From Antricoccus suffuscus (GTDB lineage Bacteria > Actinomycetota > Actinomycetes > Mycobacteriales > Antricoccaceae): a stretch of 64,000 nt of DNA. Location: positions 54,050 through 118,049 of the forward strand of contig NZ_PVUE01000015.1 of assembly GCF_003003235.1 (NCBI RefSeq), given 5' to 3'. Position numbers and translations under genes: made by a program. Shown piece by piece: positions 36,001 through 44,415 of this stretch. Each line of letters opens with the position of its first letter. Within the stretch, counting starts at the first letter, position 1. The notes under the pieces are model-generated. The model made no database searches. It had not been told where the DNA came from and was given only the letters and a program-made list of their open reading frames with translations.

Positions 36001-36846
36001 ATGCTGCGCATCGCCGTACCCAACAAAGGATCACTGGCCGAAGCTGCCGCCACGATCTTCCGTGAAGCCGGATACCGGCAACGCACCGACAGCAAAGAAC
36101 TGGCCATCCTCGACCCGGAGAACGGTGTCGAGTTCTTCTACCTCAGGCCCCGCGACATCGCGATCTACGTGGGGGAGGGCACCCTCGACCTAGGCGTCAC
36201 CGGCAAGGACCTGCTGATCGACTCGGGCACCGCCGCGACCGAGGTGTTGCCGCTCGGATTCGGTGCCTCGACATTCCGGCTCGCAGCGATGCCCGGCACC
36301 GTGCAGTCCCTCGAAGACTTGGCCGGTAAACGCATCGCGACGGCGTACCCCGGCGTGATGGCCGGCATCCTTGAACGGTCCGGCGTCGACGCGACCGTCG
36401 TCGGGCTCGATGGCGCGGTCGAGACCGCGATCCGGCTGGGCGTCGCAGATGCGGTCGCGGACGTCGTACAAACCGGTACGACGTTGCGCACCGCGGGCCT
36501 TGAGATCGTCGGCGAGCCGCTGTTGGAGAGTGAGGCTCTTCTCATTGGACACGCCGACCGAGCCGAGAAACCGCAGGTCGTGCAGCTGACGCGGCGACTG
36601 CAAAACGTCTTGGTCGCACGCCGATACGTAATGCTCGACTATGATGTCAAAGCCGATGTACTCGAAGCCGCGTGTGCATTGACCCCCGGTCTACAGTCGC
36701 CGACTGTGTCTCCGTTGCATCGAGACGAGTGGTACGCCGTCCGTTCGATGGTGCCTAGCGCCGAGACCAACGCGATCATGGACAAGCTCTGGGACCTGGG
36801 TGCTCGGGCCATCTTGGTCACCGACATCGTCGCCTGCCGTATCTAA
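36001..36846 (+). CDS. hisG: ATP phosphoribosyltransferase, long form
   Basis: First committed step of histidine synthesis. 281 residues: catalytic domains with LRIAVPNKGSLAEAA, GVTGKDLL, and the PRPP loop DVVQTGTTLRTAGL, plus the C-terminal ACT-like regulatory domain (about 210-281) that binds histidine. Hence independent of HisZ and feedback-inhibited. GGGAGGA precedes ATG 36001. Confidence 0.96.
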   Translation: MLRIAVPNKGSLAEAAATIFREAGYRQRTDSKELAILDPENGVEFFYLRPRDIAIYVGEGTLDLGVTGKDLLIDSGTAATEVLPLGFGASTFRLAAMPGTVQSLEDLAGKRIATAYPGVMAGILERSGVDATVVGLDGAVETAIRLGVADAVADVVQTGTTLRTAGLEIVGEPLLESEALLIGHADRAEKPQVVQLTRRLQNVLVARRYVMLDYDVKADVLEAACALTPGLQSPTVSPLHRDEWYAVRSMVPSAETNAIMDKLWDLGARAILVTDIVACRI

Positions 36847-36948
36847 CGCTCCGCGACCCGAGGACGCCACAAAAGACTTCAGCGTGACCCCCCCCGTACG
36901 ATCCGCCCCCCACCGCATCCCTGGATACGGCTGAAGGAGAGTGAACCC

Positions 36949-38286
36949 GTGACAACGTCGTCGTCCTCGCTGCACATCACGGGAGGCACACCCTTGCAGG
37001 GTCATGTCACCGTGCGTGGTGCCAAGAACCTCGTCCCCAAGGCAATGGTGGCCGCGATACTCGGCAGCTCTCCGAGCGTGCTGCGCAATGTGCCCAACGT
37101 CGCCGACGTTGATATCGTCACCGATCTGCTTGACCTGCACGGCGTCCGCGTCAAACGCGAACCGGGCATCCTTACCCTCGACCCGTCCGAGGTCGACCGC
37201 GCCGAAGCCGACCAGATCAACGTGCACGCGGGATCGAGCCGGATCCCGATCCTGATGTGCGGGCCCCTGCTGCACCGGCTCGGCCACGCGTTCATCCCGG
37301 ATCTGGGCGGCTGCAAGATCGGGGACCGGCCTATCGACTTCCACCTCGATGCCCTGCGCGAGATGGGCGCCGAGGTCGTCAAGAAGCCCGAGGGGCTCTA
37401 CTTGTCGGCGCCGCAACGACTGCACGGCACGAAGATCGAGCTGCCGTTTCCGAGTGTCGGCGCGACTGAGCAGGTGCTGCTGGCCGCCGTACTCGCCGAG
37501 GGCAAGACCGAACTTCGAAATGCCGCGACGGAGCCGGAGATTTCCGATCTGATCGCCGTACTGCAGAAGATGGGCGCGCTCATCACTGTGCAAAGCAACC
37601 GCACGATCCGGATCGAAGGCGTCGACGAGCTGCAAGGCTACGACCACTGGGCGCTGACCGACCGGCTTGAGGCCGCCTCTTGGGCGTGCGCCGCGCTGGC
37701 CACGAAGGGCGACATCACCGTCCTTGGCGCCGAACAAGGCCCGCTATTGACCTTCCTCGATGTTTTCCGTCGCGTCGGCGGCAAATTCAATATCAACGAT
37801 GGGGGAGACGGCTCACCGAAGTCGATCCGATTCTGGCACCCGGGCGGCGATCTGACCGCGATGGCGCTGGAAACCGACGTGGCGCCGGGTTTCCAGACCG
37901 ATTGGCAGCAACCACTCGTGGTCGCGCTCACCCAGGCCACCGGACTGTCGATCGTGCACGAGCGGGTCTATGAAAACCGGCTCGGCTTCACCCACGCGCT
38001 CAACAAGATGGGCGCGCAGATCCAGCTCTACCGCGAATGCCTCGGCGGCTCGACCTGCCGTTTCGGTCAGCGCAACTTCCTGCACTCGGCGGCGATCGCC
38101 GGGCCGACTAAACTCAATGCCGCCGAGTTGGAGGTGCCTGACTTGCGGGGCGGATTCTCCTACCTGATTGCGGCGCTCGCGGCCGAAGGCACCTCGACCG
38201 TGCACGGACTCGACCTGATCTATCGCGGCTATGAGGACTTCCTTCCTAAGCTGGAGCGCCTCGGCGCCTCGTTCCAGCCCGCCTAG
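36949..38286 (+). CDS. murA: UDP-N-acetylglucosamine 1-carboxyvinyltransferase
   Basis: First committed step of peptidoglycan synthesis, PEP plus UDP-GlcNAc. 445 residues of EPSP-synthase-like repeats. RGAKNLVPKAM carries the Lys-Asn pair, GGCKIGDRPIDFHLDAL the catalytic Cys (the residue alkylated by fosfomycin), and DLRGGFSYLIAAL the C-terminal Arg. AAGGAGAG precedes GTG 36949. Its place next to hisG is somewhat unusual, so a second murA elsewhere is possible. Confidence 0.92.
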   Translation: MTTSSSSLHITGGTPLQGHVTVRGAKNLVPKAMVAAILGSSPSVLRNVPNVADVDIVTDLLDLHGVRVKREPGILTLDPSEVDRAEADQINVHAGSSRIPILMCGPLLHRLGHAFIPDLGGCKIGDRPIDFHLDALREMGAEVVKKPEGLYLSAPQRLHGTKIELPFPSVGATEQVLLAAVLAEGKTELRNAATEPEISDLIAVLQKMGALITVQSNRTIRIEGVDELQGYDHWALTDRLEAASWACAALATKGDITVLGAEQGPLLTFLDVFRRVGGKFNINDGGDGSPKSIRFWHPGGDLTAMALETDVAPGFQTDWQQPLVVALTQATGLSIVHERVYENRLGFTHALNKMGAQIQLYRECLGGSTCRFGQRNFLHSAAIAGPTKLNAAELEVPDLRGGFSYLIAALAAEGTSTVHGLDLIYRGYEDFLPKLERLGASFQPA

Positions 38287-38335
38287 CCGCCGGTCCGAGC
38301 GTTTGGTACCCCAACGGGACATGGCGCGCGGATCG

Positions 38336-38935
38336 TTACTGGGCCACCGACCACCCGTCGGCCGTAGCCTCCAGTCGTACGTCGGCGCGACCGGCCGTGC
38401 CTTCTTGGGCGTAGAGCGCACGCTCCTGGCGTGACCAGATGTCCCACCAGGGCGCATACCCGGCGCCGTCGCGGCTCATCGCCCGCTCGTAACGCACCGC
38501 TTCGGGGGCGTCCACCCACAGCAGCAGGTCGGTGTACGGCGCGAGTGGCCGGGATCCGCTCGCGCAGCCCTCGACGAGCAGTACGTCGCAGCGCGGCGCC
38601 CGCGCCCAGTCGAATGGCGCCCAGTCGCCTGGCTGATCGGCGTCCCAGTCCCATAGCCGGGCCCGGGGAGGGTCGCCGCGTTTCAGCGGCCCGAGGATGT
38701 CATCGCGCAACACCGGTACGACGTCCGCGAGCCGCTCCCAGCCGGGCACGAACTCGTCCACGTGCACCACGCCGACCGTGCGGGCCGGCTCGATCTGCGC
38801 GCGTAGCGCCTCCGCGAAGGACGTCTTGCCCGACCCCGACGGTCCGTCGATGCTCACGACGTACGTCGTACCCGGCGCCGCCGAGTCGATGATCCGCCGC
38901 GCGAGATCGGTCAGCGTGTGGTCCGGGGGAGACAT
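38336..38935 (-). CDS. P-loop kinase, uridine kinase-like
   Basis: 199-residue P-loop NTPase. Walker A SIDGPSGSGKTSFAEAL at residues 28-44, an acidic VVHVDEFVPGW where uridine/pantothenate kinases bind substrate, Walker B-like DVLLVEGC, and a Trp-rich middle. The substrate is not identifiable. It is convergent with murA (49-base gap). A TAGGTT box lies 6 bases before its ATG, so it may be a leaderless single gene. Confidence 0.75.
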   Translation of the reverse strand: MSPPDHTLTDLARRIIDSAAPGTTYVVSIDGPSGSGKTSFAEALRAQIEPARTVGVVHVDEFVPGWERLADVVPVLRDDILGPLKRGDPPRARLWDWDADQPGDWAPFDWARAPRCDVLLVEGCASGSRPLAPYTDLLLWVDAPEAVRYERAMSRDGAGYAPWWDIWSRQERALYAQEGTAGRADVRLEATADGWSVAQ

Positions 38936-38941
38936 CCGCTC

Positions 38942-38947
38942 AACCTA
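38942..38947 (-). promoter_or_regulatory. Putative -10 box TAGGTT of the P-loop kinase, leaderless
   Basis: On the - strand TAGGTT is separated by 6 bases from the ATG at 38935. No ribosome binding site is present. Confidence 0.45.
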
Positions 38948-38954
38948 CCGCCCG

Positions 38955-39059
38955 CGATCCGTCACGTATGTCCCGCGATCCGTCACGAAAGTCCGGCGAT
39001 CCGTCACGAAAGTCCGGCGATCCGTCACGAAAGTCCGGCGATCCGTCACGAAAGTCCCT
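38955..39059 (-). repeat. 21-bp tandem repeat, five copies (locus B)
   Basis: Units begin at 38955, 38976, 38997, 39018 and 39039, exactly 21 bases apart, each with CGATCCGTCACG then AAAGTCC (the first reads GTATGTCC). The reverse complement matches the unit at 5601-5663 in 18 of 21 positions, so this is the same family in the opposite orientation. It lies between the divergent P-loop kinase and PH-domain genes. Confidence 0.9.
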
Positions 39060-39134
39060 GACGGGAGGAGCTCGGCGTACCCGTGTGCTGCGCGTGTGCC
39101 CCTTATGCAGCACACTGGAGGTGTGAAGAAGAAT

Positions 39135-39635
39135 GTGGATATGACCGATCTCGACCCGACCTTCAGCGACGAGCAGATGGAACTGATCGCCCGGCCACGT
39201 CAACTGACGCGGATCGCAATTATCGTTGCGACGATCTGCATTGTCGCGTTCGTCGCCGTGGGCATCTTCCTCAAGCGTTCCGAGCTCGGTACGACGTTCA
39301 CGACCTCTGACCAGGTCGGTATTGCTGGGATCGGGCTCGTCCTGGCCGCCGGTGCGTTGTTGTTCACCCGCCCCAGGGTTTGGGCCAACTCCGAACGAAT
39401 CCGAGTGCGCAACGTCTTCACGACCAGCACGCTGCCGTGGGGAGTCATTCGCGATGTCGGCGTTTCCGATGGATCGGCGTGGGGGCTGCTCGATCTTCAG
39501 GATGACGATCAGATTTCGATGCTCGGCCTGCAGGTCGCCGATGGACAGCGATCGGTCGAGGCGATCAAGAAGCTACGCCGGCTGCACGCGGCCGCGGTCG
39601 GACCCGCGCAGGGCGAAACCGGGCAGGATCGGTAG
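39135..39635 (+). CDS. PH-domain membrane protein (bPH_6 / Cfp6-like)
   Basis: About 166 residues with two hydrophobic helices (IAIIVATICIVAFVAVGIFL and QVGIAGIGLVLAAGALLF) followed by a bacterial PH-like domain: RVWANSERIRVRNVF, STLPWGVIRDVGV, and a C-terminal Arg/Lys helix. It resembles the low-molecular-weight antigen 6 family of actinobacteria; function unknown. The start is uncertain: GTG 39123, GTG 39135 and ATG 39141 are in frame, and GGAGGTG lies at 39117-39123. Confidence 0.75.
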   Translation: MDMTDLDPTFSDEQMELIARPRQLTRIAIIVATICIVAFVAVGIFLKRSELGTTFTTSDQVGIAGIGLVLAAGALLFTRPRVWANSERIRVRNVFTTSTLPWGVIRDVGVSDGSAWGLLDLQDDDQISMLGLQVADGQRSVEAIKKLRRLHAAAVGPAQGETGQDR

Positions 39636-39638
39636 CCT
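39633..39638 (+). promoter_or_regulatory. Putative -10 box TAGCCT of the SseB-like gene, leaderless
   Basis: TAGCCT ends 6 bases before GTG 39645 and includes the stop codon of the preceding gene. No ribosome binding site is seen. The evidence is the spacing shared with other genes in the window. Confidence 0.35.
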
Positions 39639-39644
39639 CGTTCG

Positions 39645-40127
39645 GTGACTGAACCATCATTGCCGCCGCAGCAGCCGTTATCCCCAGATCCAGCGCCCCC
39701 GGCTCCGCTACCGCAGAGTCTTGGTCAGCAAGCCGACGATGGGCTGCCCGACCCGCAGCTCGAGGCGGCGCTGCTCGCCTGGGCGCACGCCGCGAACGAC
39801 GAGGCCACCGACTCGGCGTCCCAGCAGGACTGCCGCCGCAAGGTCGTTGAGACCTTCCGTCAGGCGCGCGTCTACGTGCCGGCAGTGTCTCCCGAAGGCG
39901 ACCAGGTTGGCATGATCGCGTTACGCCGTGAAGACGGCCTCACCGCGATTCCGATCTTCACCTGTATCGAGCGACTCGTCGCCTGGAAATCCGATGCGCG
40001 CCCCCTGCCGCATATCGGCTCGGTGCTCACCGCGATGGCGAACGACGACGGGTACGCCGTAGCGATCATCGACATCGACGGTCCGGTGACCGCGACCTTG
40101 CCGATCGACGTACTGCTCGCGGACTGA
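39645..40127 (+). CDS. SseB-like N-terminal domain protein
   Basis: 160 residues: a Pro/Gln-rich tail (about 1-35) and then an SseB-type domain (LEAALLAWAHA, ARVYVPAV, IPIFTCIERLVAWKSDARPLPH, ATLPIDVLLAD). SseB-like proteins are common upstream of infC in actinobacteria; their role is not established. Cytoplasmic, with no signal peptide. Confidence 0.75.
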   Translation: MTEPSLPPQQPLSPDPAPPAPLPQSLGQQADDGLPDPQLEAALLAWAHAANDEATDSASQQDCRRKVVETFRQARVYVPAVSPEGDQVGMIALRREDGLTAIPIFTCIERLVAWKSDARPLPHIGSVLTAMANDDGYAVAIIDIDGPVTATLPIDVLLAD

Positions 40128-40154
40128 TCTGCGCGAGTCGATAATGCCGGCGTC

Positions 40155-40160
40155 TATGGT
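40155..40160 (+). promoter_or_regulatory. Putative -10 box TATGGT of the AtzG-like gene, leaderless
   Basis: TATGGT ends 6 bases before ATG 40167. No Shine-Dalgarno is present. Confidence 0.45.
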
Positions 40161-40166
40161 CGGGTC

Positions 40167-40430
40167 ATGGCCAACGCACCTGATTCCGACCGTCCGCCGG
40201 CGACCCAGTTTCCAGGATTCCAACCCGGTACGACGACCGACAAACCGCTTGGCGCCGCCGACGCTCGCGCCCGGGCGCGCGACCTTGGACTTGAGAAACT
40301 TGCAAACACGCGCCTCGATGAGGTGATCGCGGCGTACTCGGTCGCGCGCGCCCTGTCGGCGCGGCTGCCTCGAGTCGAGGGGTACGACGCCGAGCCAGCC
40401 CACGCGTTCGGGTTCGGAGCAGGGCAATGA
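40167..40430 (+). CDS. Small AtzG-like (DUF4089-type) protein, likely amidase partner
   Basis: 87 residues. The first 30 are Pro/Thr-rich and probably disordered. The rest is helical and ends LSARLPRVEGYDAEPAHAFGF, resembling the C-terminus of AtzG/DUF4089 proteins, which form a complex with AtzE-type amidases. The overlap of its stop with the ATG of the next amidase gene supports this pairing. The family assignment is by pattern only. Confidence 0.5.
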   Translation: MANAPDSDRPPATQFPGFQPGTTTDKPLGAADARARARDLGLEKLANTRLDEVIAAYSVARALSARLPRVEGYDAEPAHAFGFGAGQ

Positions 40431-41824
40431 CTGACCTCGCCTACCTGTCCGTCGCCGACGCCGGTCCGATGCTCAAGGGCGGCACGTTGTCTCCGGTGCA
40501 GTACACCGAAGCGCTGCTCGCCCGGATCGAGTCGCTCGACCCGCAACTCAACTCCTTCATCCGGCTGATGCGCGAGGATGCCATGGCGCAGGCTCGTGCG
40601 ATGGAAGCCGAACTTCGCGCCGGACGATGGCGCGGGCCGCTACACGGCGTTCCGTACGCGCTCAAGGACATCGTCGACTACGCCGGAGTGCCTACGACGG
40701 CGCATTCGAAAATCCTCGCAGGCAACGTCGCCACCCGCGATGCGACCGTGACCGCGCGGCTGCGCGAAGCCGGCGCGATCTGTCTCGGGAAGCTGGCGAC
40801 CTGGGAGTTCGCGTTGGGCGGACCGTCGTTCGACCTGCCGTGGCCGCCGGCGCGCAACCCGTGGAACCGCGACCATCACCCGGGCGGATCCTCCACTGGC
40901 GCCGGGGCGGCGGTCGCCGCCGGCTTCGTGCCGTTCGCAATCGGCACCGACACCGGAGGTTCGATCCGCAACCCGTCGACACTGTGCGGCGTCGTCGGGC
41001 TGAAACCGACGTACGGGCTGGTCAGCCGCGCCGGCGTCGTACCGCTGGCCTACAGCCTCGACCACGTCGGTCCGTTGGCTCGCTCGCCGCGCGACGCTGC
41101 GCTGGTGATGACCGCGATCGCCGGGTACGACGCGGCCGACCCGGCCAGCGCCGACGTACCACCCCGCGACTTCACCACCGGCCTTGACGCAGGCGTCAGT
41201 GGACTGCGGATCGGGTATGTGCGGCAGTTTCACGAGGTCGACATCCCCGACACCGATCCGGACGTCGTCGCCGGTCTCGACGCGGCGGTCGAGACGCTGC
41301 GCGCCCAAGGCGCCGACGTGCAAGACGTATCGATGCGGTCATTGTCCGACTACGGCGCGGTCGTCAACATCGTGCTGCTTACCGAGGCGTACGCCGTTCA
41401 CGAACGCTGGATGGCCGAGCGGCCGGACGACTACGCAGACTTGACCCGGCAGCGAATCCTGCCGGGCGCGTTCGTCAGCGGAGCCGATTACGTCGGTGCG
41501 CTGCGCACCCGCGCGGTCATGGTGCGAGAGTTCGCCGAGACGATGCGCGGGTACGACGCGCTGATCTGCGCATCGAGCATGGATCCTGCCGCGCCGATCG
41601 ACGACCCCGGCGAGATCAACCGGACCTTCTCCCGGCAGGCACGCGTGGTGTTCAATGCCCTCGGCAATCCCGCGTTGGCCGTGCCGACCGGATTTTCGCG
41701 GACTGGACTGCCGGTCGGAATGCAGGTCGTCGGCCGGCCGTTCGAGGACGCGACGGTGTTGCGCATTGGACAGGCCTACCAGGACGCGACGACCTGGCAC
41801 GAGTACCGTCCGCCGCTCGGCTGA
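40427..41824 (+). CDS. Amidase signature family enzyme (AtzE/GatA-like)
   Basis: 465 residues with the full Ser-cisSer-Lys triad: Lys in YALKDIVDYAG, cis-Ser in HHPGGSSTGAGAAVAAG and nucleophile Ser in IGTDTGGSIRNPSTLCGVVGLKPTYG. The preceding small AtzG-like gene overlaps by 4 bases, so an AtzE-like hydrolase is plausible; it is not near gatB or gatC, and the substrate is unknown. It lies between the sseB-like gene and infC. Confidence 0.87.
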   Translation: MTDLAYLSVADAGPMLKGGTLSPVQYTEALLARIESLDPQLNSFIRLMREDAMAQARAMEAELRAGRWRGPLHGVPYALKDIVDYAGVPTTAHSKILAGNVATRDATVTARLREAGAICLGKLATWEFALGGPSFDLPWPPARNPWNRDHHPGGSSTGAGAAVAAGFVPFAIGTDTGGSIRNPSTLCGVVGLKPTYGLVSRAGVVPLAYSLDHVGPLARSPRDAALVMTAIAGYDAADPASADVPPRDFTTGLDAGVSGLRIGYVRQFHEVDIPDTDPDVVAGLDAAVETLRAQGADVQDVSMRSLSDYGAVVNIVLLTEAYAVHERWMAERPDDYADLTRQRILPGAFVSGADYVGALRTRAVMVREFAETMRGYDALICASSMDPAAPIDDPGEINRTFSRQARVVFNALGNPALAVPTGFSRTGLPVGMQVVGRPFEDATVLRIGQAYQDATTWHEYRPPLG

Positions 41825-42208
41825 CTCGGTAGCGGGCGGCCTGGTAAGAAGGTGCCGGGAGACCGGGTCGTGTGATCGGGTCCTCAGCTGGGCCCGAATA
41901 ACTGATCTGGTCGGCCAACCGGTGCACCTGGTACTATTAGGTACTGCGACCGCAAGGTGTGCCTCTCCCGTTGTGTCTAACTGGTAGCACCCCCTGCAGC
42001 AAGTGGAGTTCACTCCCACCCGATCGTTCGTCGAGTTTTCGTCACGCATCGGGTCCCGAGGTCGGTGCGTCTGCTTCGGCAGATGGCATCGGTGTCTACC
42101 AAGACGCCGCCTGCGCCACGATTGGCGACAGGCATTTCGGCTGGTGAATTCTACGGACAAGTTCATCCGTACTTCGCTTTATTCATTACCAGCTATCAAG
42201 GAGGCGCC
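41825..42208 (+). promoter_or_regulatory. Long infC leader and promoter region
   Basis: This 384-base gap has no convincing gene. TACTAT at 41932-41937 is the best -10 candidate, giving a transcript leader of about 260 bases before infC. The leader has foldable segments, for example GTGGAG (42003-42008) with CTCCCAC (42013-42019). Long structured leaders are usual for infC operons, where IF3 and L20 regulate translation. I could not identify a named riboswitch. Confidence 0.5.
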
Positions 42209-42772
42209 ATCAGCGTCGAACCGCGCATCAATGACCGGATCCGTGTGCCCGAAGTTCGCTTAGTCGGACCTGAGGGGGAACAGGTCGGCATCGTCAAGAT
42301 TGAAGATGCACTACGACTCGCGCAAGAAGCCGATCTCGATCTGGTCGAGGTCGCACCTGACTCGCGTCCGCCGGTGTGCAAGTTGATGGACTTCGGCAAG
42401 TTCAAGTACGAGGCTGCGCAGAAGGCTCGTGAGGCCCGTCGCAATCAGACACTCACGGTCATCAAGGAAATGAAGCTTCGGCCGAAGATCGATCCGCACG
42501 ACTACGAAACTAAAAAAGGCCACGTTGTCCGCTTCTTGAAGGCAGGCGACAAGGTGAAGGTGACCATCATGTTCCGCGGCCGCGAACAGTCCCGCCCCGA
42601 ACTCGGGTTCCGGTTACTGCAGCGTCTCGCCGGCGACATCGAAGAGCTCGGGTTCGTCGAGTCCGCGCCCAAGCAGGATGGCCGCAACATGGTGATGGTG
42701 GTTGCGCCGCATCGGTCTAACGCCACCAGACCCAACAAGCAGACCGCTGGCACGCAGGCCGACGCCGAGTAG
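42209..42772 (+). CDS. infC: Translation initiation factor IF-3 with ATC start codon
   Basis: Binds the 30S subunit, prevents premature 50S joining and discriminates against non-canonical start codons. 187 residues: N-domain ([35 protein letters not shown]), linker, and C-domain ([17 protein letters not shown]). The conserved N-terminus is preceded by a perfect AAGGAGG (42198-42204) spaced 4 bases from ATC 42209; no ATG, GTG or TTG is in a sensible position. An ATC start would let IF3 repress itself, as AUU does in E. coli. Confidence 0.92.
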   Translation: MSVEPRINDRIRVPEVRLVGPEGEQVGIVKIEDALRLAQEADLDLVEVAPDSRPPVCKLMDFGKFKYEAAQKAREARRNQTLTVIKEMKLRPKIDPHDYETKKGHVVRFLKAGDKVKVTIMFRGREQSRPELGFRLLQRLAGDIEELGFVESAPKQDGRNMVMVVAPHRSNATRPNKQTAGTQADAE

Positions 42773-42802
42773 CGAAACCAGCGACAACTACATACCAACG
42801 CT

Positions 42803-42868
42803 CCACGAACGTCGTGGCGGCGTACGCCGATCAGTGCAACCTCTGGTCGGTACATGCGGGACTCCCGC
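42803..42868 (+). promoter_or_regulatory. Two hairpins in the infC-rpmI gap
   Basis: CCACGA-ACG-TCGTGG (42803-42817) and GCGGG-ACT-CCCGC (42856-42868) are perfect short hairpins in the 120 bases between infC and rpmI. They may take part in L20-type autoregulation or mRNA processing. No separate promoter is clear. Confidence 0.4.
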
Positions 42869-42892
42869 GTTGACATAAGGAATCTGATCAAG

Positions 42893-43087
42893 ATGCCAAA
42901 GCAGAAGACCCACAAGGGCACCGCGAAGCGCGTGCGCGTCACCGGTTCGGGCAAGCTCGTGCGCGAGCGCGCCAACCGGCAGCACAAGTTTGAATACAAG
43001 TCGTCCACTCGCACCCGTCGTCTTGACGGTATCGAGGTACTCAGCCCCGCCGACACCAAGCGGATGAAAAAGCTGCTCGGCCGCTAG
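42893..43087 (+). CDS. rpmI: 50S ribosomal protein L35
   Basis: 64-residue basic protein of the large subunit. [20 protein letters not shown] is diagnostic, followed by [17 protein letters not shown] and [11 protein letters not shown] 42893 is the family start; AAGG lies 12 bases upstream, so the ribosome site is weak. Confidence 0.97.
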   Translation: MPKQKTHKGTAKRVRVTGSGKLVRERANRQHKFEYKSSTRTRRLDGIEVLSPADTKRMKKLLGR

Positions 43088-43130
43088 CTCTCCCTCGAAA
43101 TCTCAGACTCAGTAAAGAAAAGGTGCACTC

Positions 43131-43505
43131 ATGGCACGTGTAAAGAGAGCCGTCAACGCTCACAAGAAGCGCCGCTCCGTCCTTGAGGACGCAAGTGGCT
43201 ACCGCGGACAGCGTTCACGCCTGTACCGCAAGGCTAAGGAGCAGCTGCTCCATTCCGCGACGTACTCCTACCGCGACCGCAAGGCGCGCAAGGGTGACTT
43301 CCGTCAGCTGTGGATCCAGCGGATCAACGCCGGCGCCCGCGCCAACGGCATGACCTACAACCGCTTCATCCAGGGCCTCAAGGCCGCTGGTGTCGAGGTC
43401 GACCGCAAGATCCTCGCCGATCTGGCTGCCACCGACGAGGTCGCCTTCGCCGCGCTCGTCGCGGTTTCGAAGGAAGCCATCGCGTCGATCAACGAGGCCG
43501 CGTAG
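43131..43505 (+). CDS. rplT: 50S ribosomal protein L20
   Basis: 124-residue assembly protein of the 50S subunit and usual autoregulator of the infC operon. [30 protein letters not shown] and [23 protein letters not shown] are diagnostic. AAAAGG precedes ATG 43131. It ends the infC-rpmI-rplT unit. Confidence 0.98.
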   Translation: MARVKRAVNAHKKRRSVLEDASGYRGQRSRLYRKAKEQLLHSATYSYRDRKARKGDFRQLWIQRINAGARANGMTYNRFIQGLKAAGVEVDRKILADLAATDEVAFAALVAVSKEAIASINEAA

Positions 43506-43544
43506 CGCGCTTCGGGTCCGTCTGGCTGATTCACGCCGATGGCC

Positions 43545-43550
43545 TAATCT
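43545..43550 (+). promoter_or_regulatory. Putative -10 box TAATCT, leaderless start of RNA methyltransferase
   Basis: TAATCT ends 6 bases before ATG 43557. No Shine-Dalgarno lies upstream. Confidence 0.5.
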
Positions 43551-43556
43551 GAACCG

Positions 43557-44408
43557 ATGACACAACCCGGGCACACTCTCGCCACCGAGCGAAGTGCCCG
43601 GGTTGTCGCATCTCGCAAGCTATTACGCCGGGCACGCCGTACCGAGGCGGGAGAGTTCCTCGCAGACGGCCCGCAGGCCGTGCGCGAGGCGGTCCGATGG
43701 CACCGCACTAAGCACCCGCGCGAAATCCGGGTCGTCGTGCGCCAGATCTTCGCAGCGCCGCACGCATTCGAGGCGTACGCCGACCTCGTCAACGACGCCA
43801 CCGACCGCGATATTCGCGTCGTAGCGGTCACCGACAAGGCCCTCGCCGGCCTGTCTGAGGCGGTGACGCCGCAGGGGATTGTCGCGCAGTGCGCCATCCT
43901 GGACAAACCCGTCGACGACGTACTCGATGCGTTGCCGAAGGTCCCGCTGGTAGCGGTCCCGGTCGATGTACGCGATCCTGGCAACGCCGGCACCATCATC
44001 CGGTGCGCCGACGCGGCCGGCGCCGACGCGGTGTTTGTCGCGGGCGAGTCGGTCGATGTTTACAACAGCAAGACCGTCCGGGCCAGTGTGGGCAGCATCT
44101 TCCACGTCCCGATCGCGCGCGCCGACGACCCGGCCGATCTGGTACGCCGACTTCAGGAGGCCGGGCTGGTGGTGATCGCCACCGAAGGCGAGGCAGCGGC
44201 GGACCTCGATGAGATCATCGATACCGGCATACTGGCTAAGCCGACGGCGTGGCTGTTCGGCAACGAGGCGCACGGACTGCCTGACGAGCTTGCCGCGCTC
44301 GCCGACGTACGGGTGCGGATCCCGATCCGCGGTCTGGCCGAGAGCCTCAACCTTTCGACTGCGGCCGCGATCTGCCTGTTCGCCTCGGCCCGTGCCCACC
44401 GTCCCTAA
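43557..44408 (+). CDS. TrmH/SpoU family RNA 2'-O-methyltransferase
   Basis: 283 residues: an N-terminal L30e-like substrate-binding domain (VASRKLLRRARRTEAGEFLADGP) and a C-terminal SPOUT knot with motifs 1-3 (VPVDVRDPGNAGTIIRCADAAG, LFGNEAHGLPDE, IPIRGLAESLNLSTAAAICL). Genes of this type follow rplT in most actinobacteria and act on 23S rRNA; the exact nucleotide cannot be told. Does not look like tsnR resistance by context. Confidence 0.92.
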   Translation: MTQPGHTLATERSARVVASRKLLRRARRTEAGEFLADGPQAVREAVRWHRTKHPREIRVVVRQIFAAPHAFEAYADLVNDATDRDIRVVAVTDKALAGLSEAVTPQGIVAQCAILDKPVDDVLDALPKVPLVAVPVDVRDPGNAGTIIRCADAAGADAVFVAGESVDVYNSKTVRASVGSIFHVPIARADDPADLVRRLQEAGLVVIATEGEAAADLDEIIDTGILAKPTAWLFGNEAHGLPDELAALADVRVRIPIRGLAESLNLSTAAAICLFASARAHRP

Positions 44409-44415
44409 CCGCCAT

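Noticed and set aside
41950..42020. Possible tRNA in the infC leader
   Set aside because: Only fragments resemble D- and T-arms; no 7-bp acceptor stem or consistent anticodon arm can be drawn.
42065..42208. N-terminal extension of infC from ATG 42065
   Set aside because: The 48 extra residues are unlike any IF3, and a perfect ribosome binding site sits just before the ATC at 42209.
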